This document shows positions 23,945-35,411 of a DNA stretch of 64,000 nt, piece after piece (the stretch's first letter is position 1; each line of letters opens with the position of its first letter). The notes beneath the pieces are model-generated. The model did no database searches and was not told the DNA's origin. It worked only from the letters and a program-made list of their open reading frames with translations. The position numbers and the translations under genes were made by a program. The stretch comes from Nematostella vectensis (Eukaryota > Cnidaria > Anthozoa > Actiniaria > Edwardsiidae). Location: positions 16,306,601 to 16,370,600 of the forward strand of contig NC_064037.1 of assembly GCF_932526225.1 (NCBI RefSeq). Direction: 5' to 3'.

Positions 23945-24117
23945 GCGCATGCGCAGTAGCCTAATTGTAGGCTTTGATAGTTTTCCGGCACGGAAACACG
24001 AAGTTCGCATACCACCACGGCCTTATCCAAGATGGCGGCCGTGGTATGCGAACTTCGTGTTTTCGGGGTCTTCGCGCCGAAAAAACTATCAAAGCCTACA
24101 AGTAGGCTAGCTGCGCA
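23945..24117. mobile_element. Foldback element with ~75-bp inverted arms
   Basis: The left arm (GCATGCGCAGTAGCCTA... through GGTATGCGAACTTCGTG in reverse) and right arm are near-perfect reverse complements over about 75 bases, around a spacer of about 12 bases including TTATCCAAGATGG. No ORF. It has the structure of a short foldback transposon. Confidence 0.85.
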
Positions 24118-24524
24118 GTCATAGGTATTATATAGAAAAGGGAGCCATCATTCGATAAGAGATTTCCCATTTTGGTACCCGAACTCGCCTTGGCTCGAGT
24201 AATCAAGAACTTTTTTGGGGTTTTATATTTTTATAATACCCAGTAGCTGATTTGAGGGGTAGGGCTTAGAGGGTTTAACCCCCCCCCCCCCCTTTTGGCT
24301 GCCACAAAGCCATATGTAACAAAAAAATTACCACCTCCCTCCTTTGTCTCCGAGCCAAACCCACCTTTAGCGAAAAGCTAGATCCGCCCCTGATACCCAT
24401 AAAAATACATAAACAAAAATAGTCTCAGCCTATTGGTCTGCCAATAGTTTTTACGTATTTCCTTTCTTGGATTACAGCTTTCATTCCCTTTCTTTATTGA
24501 TGAATAAATGGTTTCAATTCTTTA

Positions 24525-24713
24525 AGGTTGGTTCTCACTAGGACGCAAGCGCAAGCGTAAGCGCAAACGGAAGCGCAACACAAGTGAGAATCGGTCAAAC
24601 ACAAGCGCAAGAAAATCAAGCAGTTGCGTTCTCTTGCGCTTATGTTCTAGTGAGAATCGGAAAACTACGTGCGTTCCGCTTGCGCTTACGTCCAAGTGAG
24701 AACCAACCTTTAC
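24525..24713. mobile_element. MITE immediately upstream of the zinc-finger gene start
   Basis: The left end AAGGTTGGTTCTCACT and right end AGTGAGAACCAACCTT are perfect inverted copies, and the arms continue inward as CGCAAGCG-type words. The right end lies 74 bp before the ATG of the zinc-finger gene, so it probably sits in its promoter or 5' UTR. Confidence 0.85.
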
Positions 24714-24786
24714 ATATTCAAATTTGTTTTCAAATTGGCGCGCTTTTAGACACTCGCAAAGGCTTCTGGGTGCTTCATGCGAGAAG

Positions 24787-27700
24787 ATGGCGTCTAATGC
24801 GGACAAGACAGAGCAAGGTAGGGCTACCTTCAATATTTAAAATCGCTACAGTTTACAACTATTACACACTAAAAGCTACCAAAATTAGAAGAAAAGCGTG
24901 ATATTCTCTTCTTCCTTTATCAAAGACCATAGATCACCTCAGTGTTTGGTCCAAATCAACTCCATGGCTTCGCTCGCTTCGGTTTGTCTCAACTCTCAAC
25001 GGTCGAAACAGACAAGAAATTGCGCCAAAATCCTCTTGTGTCGTCCTCAGGGCGTTATCTCGAAAATAAATTGGTAGAAGGGTTGAGCAGTGAAGAAGAT
25101 GTCTAGTTTAGCCGGTTGTTTCGTGGACTTGTGCTGTTTTGCAGGTTTTTTTTCCGCTCGCACGAGGTCAGCGGACGATGTTGAACATTTAGCTCAGTGC
25201 GTCTCCGCTGACCTTGCAAACGATCATCTTCCTTCACAAGCGAAAAAAAATCCACTTCACTACAAGAATAATTCACGATTTCACAGCAACAGCAGCTATA
25301 TGTCTTAAAATCCAATTCCTTCCTCATTTTGTAGATTGTTTAACTGTAAGGAAGGCTTTCAAAACCAGGATAGACGCCATGTTGAGGCGTCTTTCAAGGA
25401 GTTTGGGTGTTGATGTCGAAATAGCGCGAGAAAGGGAAGACTCCGAAACGTTAAAAAAGATCTATTATTATTATTTTTATTACTCAGTTTCTGTATTCTT
25501 TAGTCTTGTAGTATTGTCCATAAGAGGAATCACATTTAACATGGTTTTATAGAAAGCCTTTTCTTCCCTTGTGAATACCACGAGGTTTATGCAAAGAGTT
25601 GTTTGTTCTCGCTTAGGTTTTCAAGTAGAGGCAGTCTGTTTAATGAATACACTAATAACGTTATATAAGTTGAGTTGTTTCTCTGCGATTACAATAGAAT
25701 TTTTACATAGATACAGTTTTATCTGACGAGAATAGTACCATGTTATGTTTGGGAAAACTTTTAATTCGACTTTGTAATTTGTATTGTTTATAAAGTAAAT
25801 CTCTGATAAAACAAAAGTCTTTGGTCCGTCAATAAATGCTGCTAATTTTTTTGCCAGAATGTATTAACAGAAAGCATTGTTAGTAGACTAACTAACTGTG
25901 ACTACGAACTATACAGAATTAGATTTTTTCCTTCTTTTTATATACCAGTACACAATTTCTAGTCTGGTTTAGGATGTTAGACATAATCCAGAACTTACCA
26001 CATATATCACCACACAATGTTGTAATGAAAATATTCCCATTTTCTTAATACATAAAAATCCCTTGGTTATAACCCTGCTCAAATGTACAATCTGTTTATT
26101 TTTATGAAATGATAAATTGGCATATTTCCACATTTATTGAGAGGTTTAATCAGTCAACACTTTTTGCCTTTTAAAAAATGTTGAAAATAAAAATTCATTG
26201 AAATGAAGAATCTTAAATTACAATCTTATGGATATAAAATGTTAAAATGCTTTTTATGGATCCCATGATTTTTTTACATTAATCTTTTTAGCTGCTGCGC
26301 TAACATGCGATTAGCTTCTATGTCATCACAACAGACAAAACTAAGAGTGGTCACTTGTCCATGAGATTTGCTGGGAAAATAATCCTTTGGATATACTTCA
26401 GGCTATTATAGTTATGAAAAAGTTGCTTAGAATCAATGATAAAGAAGAAAACATCTAAATTATCTAAAGATTTTGGGGTTTGTTAAACATTTTTCACATG
26501 TTTGTTTATGACACAGCTTGCATACTGTAGTTAAACTCAATACATGTTGTACAACAGTAATGTGATCAATTGTGGTGGGAAATTGGGGAAATTTTATCCT
26601 TTATAGGGGAAAAAGTATCTGATATTCAACATGCTCAGCCTTTTGAACAGTTAAATACAAGCAGTGATTAAGGTAATAGTTCTACAACCCAGAATTTGTT
26701 AAAATTTGGCATAAACAATATTAAAGTTAAGGGCTTTCAAAAAAATGTGATAAAAAAATGGGGGTACCGACCTCGTTTTCACAACAGAGGGGCGTAGAGT
26801 TGACACGTTTTTACTGATTGCGCAAGGAAAAATCCCAACTCTTAGTTTTCAAAAAAAGTGCCTATAGTCTTTAGGAAATTAAGTTCTGTTTGTCGAGCTG
26901 CCAAAATCCAATCTCCTAAACAATAACCCGTAGTAGCTAACGTTCAAATCAAATCACATTTTAAGAGATCGCACTAAAAGACATTGTTTTCGCCACTATT
27001 CATATGGTAAAAAGCGCCATTTTGTATTTTTACGGCTTTTAAGAGAAGTAACAAAACTCCTACAACCCAACTTTTTTTCTTCTTTCAGTATATCATTTTT
27101 CCGTATATATTTAACTATTTGAGCAAATAAAAAATGGGGGTAACCGACTTCGTCTTGCTGTCAAAGCGATTTTAAGTAAAAACGTGCGCCTTTTGCTGTG
27201 TTTCATTGTACAACTGTGGCATGTGCGCACTTAATACTGGAAAATTCGAACAAACAGCGCGCGCCACAATGCGCAGAAGGTGTGCGCAGTGCAATTCAAG
27301 GGAATTACCTTAAAGCCGCATTGTCACCAGTTTACTTCCGGTCGATTACATAACAATACCCGATGATTTTTAACAGAAAACATGAAAAATATTTCAAATT
27401 ATTGAAAACAGTGTGTTTATTAAAAGTTTATTAAAAGTTTCTTTGAGGATGTGATTGATAATTTAGAGCGGATGGCCTGTTAAATATCTTTGATTTTAAT
27501 AGATTCTTTTGTATTTAAATGGTTGGAGTTTCCGTCGGACCTCCGGAAGTAAACTGGTGACAATGCGGGTTTAATTATAGTTTCTATTACCCACCCTAAG
27601 TCAAGTGGGTAAGTGGTTACGGTAGCTCTTTGGACTGGGGGCTGCAAGGTCACATGTTCGAGTTCCTCTTGCTACTTTTTTTCCTTCATTGTTTTCTGCT

Positions 27701-30700
27701 TTTAATTTAAACAGTCTTATACTGTTCATAATAAACAGTTTTTATAGTGCTATAATACTAAAAAAATAACCTAGAAATATATGAGAAAATTACAGTGGTA
27801 AATAATTATTGCAGTAGATAGGGTATGTTCGAGTTGTACATGTTTATTATTCTCTTTTGCATTTAATTTTGCATTAGGATTCTACAACTACAACAACACT
27901 CTAGCATTCCATCCTGTCATTTTATGATGAGGAAGGAAAACAACTCTTTCCCTATGATCATTGTACCAAGGTTCAACTCATACTTGCTCTTTGATTTCTC
28001 ATCTTCTGTATTTTTTCTTACCTAATTTGTGGAGCAGCCTCTGCTGAGGCAAACAGAGATGTCCAGGAAGAGACAGAACATTTCTCTGAACAACCGGACG
28101 TCCAGGAGGATAACACCACTAGCCATCAGGAGAATAGCCAGACAGAGGATAACAGCACAGAGACCTCACAGGAGGAGCCCCAAACACTGTATGTCGCTAT
28201 TCAGCCAGGTGCCAACATGGAGAATCCCCAAGTGGAACAGCCTGCCGTCTATGTGGAGGTGGTAGAGGCAGGAAATGGCGCAGAGATTGAGTCTGGTGAC
28301 CAGCATGTTGTCCAGCAGGAGATGATCATCGATCAAAGTAAGTGACACTAAAAAACTATCTGCATTTCATGGTTTCAGTGGATCAAAAATAAGTTTAGAA
28401 CACAAGTTGGTATCTCCCCAATGCTGTTATATTATATATACAAGGAACAAACACACCTGGTTTTCTTTTGCGGAATCCGTGGATTAAAAAAAGGTTTAGA
28501 AAATAAAGTTGGTATCTTATAAATATTTATATGTTGCATTGCAAGTCTGAAAGTATTGTGTGTGACCCTGGTGGTGAGCTGAAGGAATCACACCTTCAAT
28601 GAATCATGTCTATTAAATAAATCCTGTATATTGAATAAATCACACCTATTGAATTAATCATGCCTAATGACTTCTCTGCCCTTAACCAGGTGGGAGCACC
28701 CAGACAGACGTGACAACCATTCCAACAACTGTACTGTCACAAGTCGTAGACCAGGCAACCCTCTCCACCATGCAGGCAGAGATGATTGCTGTACAGGTGC
28801 TCTCCCAGTCTGCGTCAGGAGACATCCAGTACTTGCAGCAGCAGTCTCATGCCCAGTTCATCCCAATAGTGTCTGCAACAGATGCAAACGCCTTGTCAAA
28901 TTTGCAAGCGACATTGAGTCAGATGCCTTTAGGCGCTTTCCAAGTATGTAAATTTTATTGTGCTTTAACAGGGGCTTAATTAGGCCCCATTGGGCAGCAG
29001 AACCGCCAGCTATTTTCAATTAAGTGGCTACCTATTTTTAAAAGTAGATTTTAGTTTTATTTGAACTAATAAAATTAAATAACCTCCTACTTACCAATTT
29101 CCACCTCCTACTCTCAAACTTAATGAACCCCCTAAGGATCCACTGGTGTGCAAGTCTGAATAGGAATTGGTGTACCTGGGATGAACTGAACTTTGCCTTT
29201 TTCAGATTGCCTCGAGTCAGTCAGGTGGTGCCACCCATACCATAACTCTTCCTGGAGGTCAGACCATCCAGGTACCAATTACGCAGGTTGCAGTCAGCTC
29301 ATCCGGTACGGATGTGTCCTCTGCTACTACCACTAACATGATGGCTACCACCACTGAGGCCATCATCGCGGCGGCTGCGGCTGGTGAGGCAGCGGGTCAG
29401 GGCGGGGCAGCTGAGGGCTTGTCTGAGATGGGGCAGCATCTAGAAGAGTCAGAGATTCCCGAGGATCACGAGGAAGGAGAGGAAGGAGATGATGGTAAAT
29501 TATTATTTGTAATTTTTACATTCTGTGGAAGCAAAAATAGAAATTGTACAGTGCATAGATATTCTGCTATATGTGAAGGGTTCTTTACATAGATATTCCA
29601 CAGTTTGCACAGGGTTCTGTGCATAGATATTCTGCTTCATGTAGAGGGTTGTATACAGTAATAGATATTCCACAGTGTGTACTGACAAATATATTCCATG
29701 TTATGTGATTTCTCTGTTGTCCTTTTCAGATGATGGCAAACCCAAGTACACATGTGACATTTGCCACAAGTCGTACATCCGCTCCTGGTCCTACTACGGC
29801 CACATGCGGGAACATGCCTCCGGGGAGAAGCAACACAAGTGTGAAGTTTGTGGCAAAGTTTTCAATTATGCCAGTAACCTGCGGCAACACATGCTGATCC
29901 ACACAGGTAGTGATGATAATAATAAAATCGAATAATAATAATAGTAATAGTTTCTTTTTTTTTCAATCTACTCACCTTTTTCCTTTAACTTTGCGTTTAA
30001 TATCCCTTACCATCAACTTGCTAAAATCTTCAGGTGAGAAGCCCTATGAGTGTGAGTATTGTGACAAGGCCTTCAGTAACCCAAGTTCCCTGCGTTCCCA
30101 TGTGCTGTCGCACTCGGAGGAGAGACCTTTTGTCTGTGACCAGGAGGGATGTGGCAAGTCATTTAACAACCCTGGCTCACTACGGTAAGGGGTATAATTT
30201 TAACATATAGCATGGTTGCATAGTTGTAAGAATTGTTTTAAGAATCAAAGGAGTAAATTTCTTGATTTGTTATTTTTTCCCCTCAAAGATACTTTTCGCC
30301 ACTGTTTTTTTATATGATCTTTTGTTTTTGCTTGTTGTGTGTTAAATGTGTTATATTACCCTTGTTTGTGGCATGACAAATGCTTTTGTTATATGACCTT
30401 TGTTTGTGGTGTGACATTTTTTTGTTGTGTGACACCTACAGCTGTTATTAGCAGCTGTTTCTTTGTGTGACACCTATGTTATATGACCTTTGTGTGACAT
30501 GGTTATTGTGTGACACATATTTGTTATATTATCTTTGTTTTTGTATGTGACATGTTTGTTGTGTTATTTGACCTTTGTTTGCTGTGTGACTAGAGTGCAT
30601 CGGCGAGTGCACCAAGAAGACAAGCCGCATATCTGTGAACATGAAGGTTGTGACAAGGCATTTAAGACAGCCGCTGAGCTGTCACGCCATGCCTTCCGTC

Positions 30701-33700
30701 ACACTGGAGAAAAGCCCCATAAGTGTGACCAGTGCGAGAAAGCCTTCATTCGCTATGACGACCTCAAGCGTCACTACAGGATTCACACCGGTGAGTAGTT
30801 ATAAGCCATCTGTTAATCAGGGAACCTGCCTGCCTGCCTGCCTAAATTTTATAAAACCTTCTTTGTTACACAAGAAAATGGAAAATGACAAATGCCTTAA
30901 AATACTGGTTAGAGAATTCAAGTCTTGTTATATCTGTTTGTGGCATTCAGTTAGTTTGGCCACAAAAAAGTAGGTAATTTCTTATTGCAATATTGTTAAA
31001 TACTATGCTTTCTCCATATCATACCTTTGACTACTCCCCCCTCTTTTAGCCAATCCTGGGTACACACCTATAGAGTGCTGATATGTAGCCTTCATAACTA
31101 TACCAAACATATCTTATGTTTTCAGGGGAGAAGCCATTCAAGTGTGACCAGTGTGATTTTGCATGCATCCAGTCGTTCGACCTTGTCAAGCACAAGTTCA
31201 CTCACAGTGGGGACAAGCCGTACAAGTGTGACTCTTGCCCGAAGCAGTTTACACGCCCCGCCCGCCTCAGGGATCACATGCGGACCCATACAGGCGAAAA
31301 ACCCTATGTATGTGATGTGTGCGGCAAGGGTTTTGCAATCCAGACAGGATTAAAGTCCCACCAGGCGAGTCTCCGCCCACCGTTTCGGCTGGCACTTGCC
31401 ACTGGGCGATTGTTTTGTGCCAGGGGGTCTCCTCATCCCATTTACCTCAAATTTGTTAAACGTTTTCAAGCTTTTTAAACTGTATCAGATCAGTACGAGA
31501 TCATATTATTTATGTTTATGTTGAGAGGCAACTTTATAAAGTGATTTATAGGTAGTTCGACTAATGCTGATTCAGTTGTTTTATCCCATTGCAGTCAGTC
31601 CATACAGGCGACAAGCCATTCAAGTGTGATGAGTGTGAGAAGACTTTCCGCACAGCACTGGAACTGCAGGCTCACATGGGCCGCCATACTGGTGTAAAGC
31701 CCTTTAAGTGTGACATTTGTGACAAGGAGTTCATCTCTGCCATTACCTTCAAGCGTCATGCGATTGTACACACAGGTAGACAACTTTGCAAATAAATGAC
31801 CCATGTTGTTGATGATTATCATTTTGTCATTGTTTGTGATGATGGCATTGTTGTTTATAATAATGATGAGTATGCTTTTGAAAATGATTGTTTTGGTTGT
31901 TGTTGCTGATAATGATGATGTTGTTGATAATGATTGTTTTTGTTGTTGTGGTGATGATAAGTTATTTGTTATTGTACAGTATGCTCTCATTGATTGTATT
32001 GTCTCAGTGTCTTTGCTGTTAAGCTTCTTATTGGCTGAAGTGTTTTGTTGTTGTTATGTCAATGCAGTTTCTTGACTGTCATTTATCATTGTTGTTTTTG
32101 CTAATTGCCTTTTTGAATGACAGGTGAGAAGCCATACGAGTGCCAGGAGTGTGGTAGAAGATTCGCACGCTCAACTGACCTGAAGGTTCATCTACCAGTA
32201 CATAGCGAGGACAAGCCGTACAAGTGTGGCGAGTGTGAGAAGATGTTCACACGCTTCAGTACCCTGAAGGAACACATCAGAACACACACTGGTACGTTAA
32301 CTTCTAGAATAAATTAGAATACACTTATGCGTACACTCCTAAAATGCATTAGGACACATACTGGTACTTACACTCCTAAAATGCATTAGGACACACACTG
32401 GTACGTACACTCCTAAAATGCATTAGGACACATACTGGTATGTACACTCCTAAAATGCATTAGAACACATACTGGTACGCACACTCCTAAAATGCATTAG
32501 GACACATACTGGTACGTACACTCCTAAAATGCATTAGGACACACCCCTGGCTACGCCCCTGGTATGTACCAGAGGGCAAAAATACCCCAAAAATACAGCA
32601 AATGTATGAAATGAGACATCTAAAGTACGTAAGAAAATGCCTTGAAAGGGCCTTTTGTGCCCCCTCCTGTTTAAAATCCTGCCTACGCCGCTGCATACAC
32701 TCCTAAAATGCATTAGAGTAAGTAACTTGGTGACGTTAAGACACAGTCCATAACTTGGTGCCGTTAAGATCCTGTTTATTGGTACAAAAATGATGCCTTG
32801 AGTTACAGTAAATGCATTAGAATTGTTGTTTATCATTTACAGTTTTCAATGTTAACCATGTCTTGATTTTTACTATTCGCAGGCGAGCGTCCATTCAAGT
32901 GTGATGAGTGTGGACGTGAGTTCAACCACCGAAGCCACTTCAACAATCACTTGCGCATTCACACGGGTGAAAAACCCTTCAAGTGCGACACATGTGACAA
33001 AGACTTCTCTCGCAAGGCTAGTCTGCGCTACCACATGAAGGTAATAAAGGAATATGTGACCACGAATTATAATAAAAGTATTCTTGTGTTGCAAGAGTCT
33101 ATGTACCTTATCACCTGTTTCTTAGACCCCGTCCCCACGTATCCGTTTTCGTTCGAAAAGCAACCTTTTTGTTACGTATCGTCCATACGTAAACGCGAAA
33201 ACGATGACCGAAAACGGAACGATTTGAAAACGATATCCAGAACAATTTGAAAACGATACTCCGTGTGGACGGACGAAAACGGAACTTTTCGAAAAGGATG
33301 GCTATCTGCCCTTCCCCCATCTAACTACCCTTCCCCCATCTAACTAGCCTTCCCCCCATCTAACTACCCTTCCCCCATTTAACCACCCTTTCCCTATCTA
33401 ACTACCCTTTCCCCATCTAACTACCCTTTCCCCATCTAGCTACCCTTCCCCCATCTAACTACCCTTCCCCCATCTAACTACCCTTCCCCCATCTAACTAC
33501 CCTTTCCCCATCTAACTACCCTTTCCCCATCTAACTACCCTTCCCCCATCTAACTACACTTCGCCCATCTAACCACCCTTCCCCCATCTAACTAACCTTC
33601 CCCCATCTAACTACCCTTCACCCATCTAACTACCCTTTCCCCATCTAACTACCCTTTCCCCATCTAACTACCCTTCCCCCATCTAACTACACTTCGCCCA

Positions 33701-35299
33701 TCTAACCACCCTTCCCCCATCTAACTAACCTTCCCCCATCTAACTACCCTTCACCCATCTAGCTACCCTTCGCCCATCTAACTACCCTTTCCCCATCTAA
33801 CTACCCTTCGCTGCTTTTCAAGGTTCATTCCAAGTCTGGTGGTCGCACACGCACACCCAGCAAGAAACGCTTCATGGAGGACGACGCTGAGATGATTGAC
33901 AGCTCCTCTATGACTGAGCCAGAAAGCACTGTCAACGTCAGTCACCTTGGAAGCGAGGCTGATGTCCAGCTAGCCGAGGCTCTGGTCGCCGTCAGCGAGT
34001 CAGTGATTGGTGCAGAGGGAGGCATGGATACGGCACATGTGGTTGCCGTGGAAACCACGGGGCATGAGGGCGACGAGGGAGTTATGCAGGTATGCAAAAC
34101 TCTTTTTGCTGCGTTCCCACCAATGTAATGTTTATTTTTTGCCGCTCTGAAAGGTTAACGCTGGAAACGTCAGCTAGGTTTTTGTTCCTCTCCAATACTC
34201 GCAACGATGTCAAGGCAGGATTGTTCTATCAGGGACTGACTGATGTGGTTTTTTTTTAACACAAAAGGGTCAGACGTCTGGTCAAATTATGATCGATCCG
34301 GTCTCCCAGGCAGCAGTGAACGCCGGGATTTCTGCCAGTGACGCAGCTGAAGTGCTCGTCCAATCAGCGGTCAGCACCTACTCGCAAAACCACGTGTCTA
34401 ATCAGATCATCGAGGTCACAACATCAGACCATGTGAGCCAGGGTAGCGATGCCAGTCACGCCCAGATGGTAGCTGACGCCATTGCGCAAGGCTCAATTAA
34501 TCCAAATCAGGTGAGTACAAAGGCTGGCACATCATCTTTACAAACCCACGTGTAACTTTGCGGAGGACACTAGTATTTGTATTACACAACATGCGAAAAC
34601 TCTTCCACCCTTCCAGCTCCACTCTTGGAGCATTTTGAGTCATTTGTTACGTTAGCGTTTTGGCGTGAATTGTGTTTGGAGGTCATGTCAGTGTAATACC
34701 ATGATCACTTCGGCTTCTTTCGTTTTCTAACGAAGCTTTCTACCGAAATACCCTCGAAAACAATAGATATTTCCACGGGCAGGATTAATGTTAGGCTAAA
34801 TTCTTAGATGTTCTTGAATGTGCCTTGCTTTGCGACCTGCTCTCCACGTTCGGTGAAGTTACGTTGAGTAATCTGGGCTACTGACTCGTTGTCCGTGAAA
34901 AATCTCCCGCGCGCTAGCCGAAACGTGCCTGATTGGTAAAAGATAATAGTCGTTATTCTTGTTACATCTTGATGTCTTTCACGCCGTCAGGTCGCCATAA
35001 TGCAGCTGTCACAAGGTACACACGTGGCCGTACCTGTGTCGGGTATTGACATGGAGACCATGAACACGACCGTCCCTGCCGAGATCCTTGCCGCGATGGC
35101 CGCCGCCCAGTCTAGCATGCTGTCCACCACAGCGAGTGGAGAGCAGCAACCGACGGTAACTATCTCCTCACAGCCAATGCAGCCATTACTCGCAGAAGGG
35201 CACCAAGTCGGAGATGAAACACAGCAGGCGGAGGGAGGGGAGGAAGGGAGCACACAGGTCACACTGGAGGAGGCCCAGGAAGAAATGGAGACACAGTGA
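24787..35299 (+). CDS. C2H2 zinc-finger protein with 15 fingers, 14 exons, 987 aa
   Basis: A probable nuclear DNA-binding regulator. Exons: 24787-24817, 28038-28337, 28690-28943, 29206-29494, 29730-29906, 30034-30184, 30594-30790, 31126-31364, 31595-31775, 32124-32291, 32883-33040, 33823-34089, 34268-34510, 34991-35299; all phases agree. Residues 1-297 are acidic, Gln/Thr/Val-rich and likely disordered. Fifteen consecutive fingers span about 298-717, with TGEKP-type linkers; fingers 4 and 5 have C-x4-C spacing (CDQEGC, CEHEGC) and the rest C-x2-C. The C-terminal 270 residues begin with a basic patch ([14 protein letters not shown]), a possible nuclear localisation signal, then become low-complexity and acidic, like an activation domain. 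Intron 8 uses a GC donor. No KRAB, BTB or SCAN domain is visible. I cannot name an orthologue; the finger order would need a database search. Confidence 0.94.
27310..27574. mobile_element. TTAA-flanked MITE, copy 1
   Basis: Terminal inverted repeats of about 27 bp (CATTGTCACCAGTTTACTTC / inverted at 27551-27570) are bounded by TTAA on both sides. The interior matches the element at 41289-41518 in reverse orientation, for example GATTGATAATTTAGAGCGGA. TTAA borders suggest mobilisation by a piggyBac-like or similar transposase (inference). Confidence 0.88.
27600..27680 (+). repeat. tRNA-like segment, possible SINE head
   Basis: TGGGTAAGTGG resembles a pol III A box and ATGTTCGAGTTCC a B box at tRNA-like spacing, followed by a T7 run. 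The T-arm and acceptor stems do not pair well, so it is not a functional tRNA as far as I can tell. A tRNA-derived SINE fragment is the more likely reading. Confidence 0.35.
32278..32560. repeat. 37-bp minisatellite that includes the exon 10 splice donor
   Basis: Units of the type ACACACTGGTACGTACACTC plus 17 bases recur seven to eight times. The first, diverged unit starts 14 bases inside zinc-finger exon 10 and contains its true donor (ACTG|GTACGT at 32291/32292). Later units carry the same donor-like junction. The array is then interrupted by a short transposon-like segment to about 32695, after which one more unit fragment appears. Confidence 0.88.
33114..33300. mobile_element. Truncated MITE with GACCCCGTCCCCACGTATCCG end
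   Basis: The left end GACCCCGTCCCCACGTATCC and the inverted inner word GTGTGGACGGACGAAAACGG indicate a terminal-inverted-repeat element rich in AAACG words. The right end is cut short where the 19-bp minisatellite starts. It lies in zinc-finger intron 11. Confidence 0.6.
33301..33812. repeat. 19-bp pyrimidine minisatellite, ~27 copies, against an acceptor
   Basis: Units of CTAACTACCCTTCCCCCAT with variants fill the 3' part of zinc-finger intron 11 and stop about 10 bases before the acceptor at 33821-33822. The array forms a polypyrimidine tract of about 500 bases in front of exon 12. Confidence 0.95.
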
Positions 35300-35411
35300 A
35301 TGGTAGAGAACAACAGAGCGAGAATGAGGGAAAGGTCACTGGAGGAGGCCCAGGAAGAAATGGAGACACAGTGAATGGTAGAGAACAACAGGGCGAGAAT
35401 GAGGGAAGAAT
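35262..35411 (+). repeat. 75-bp tandem duplication spanning the zinc-finger stop codon
   Basis: The segment starting CACTGGAGGAGGCCCAGG and containing the stop (ACACAGTGA) is repeated 75 bp downstream with few changes. The second copy is in the 3' UTR and untranslated, although 75 is divisible by three. Confidence 0.9.

Larger units (their letters stand above)
24818..28037. other. Zinc-finger gene intron 1 (3.2 kb)
   Basis: AT-rich, with no supportable coding exon. It contains a TTAA-flanked MITE (27310-27574) and a tRNA-like segment (about 27600-27680), listed separately. Confidence 0.7.

Noticed and set aside
31127-31478. Alternative zinc-finger frame running past exon 8 to 31478
   Set aside because: Finger 9 would lose its last histidine; skipping to 31595 restores the H-x3-H spacing.
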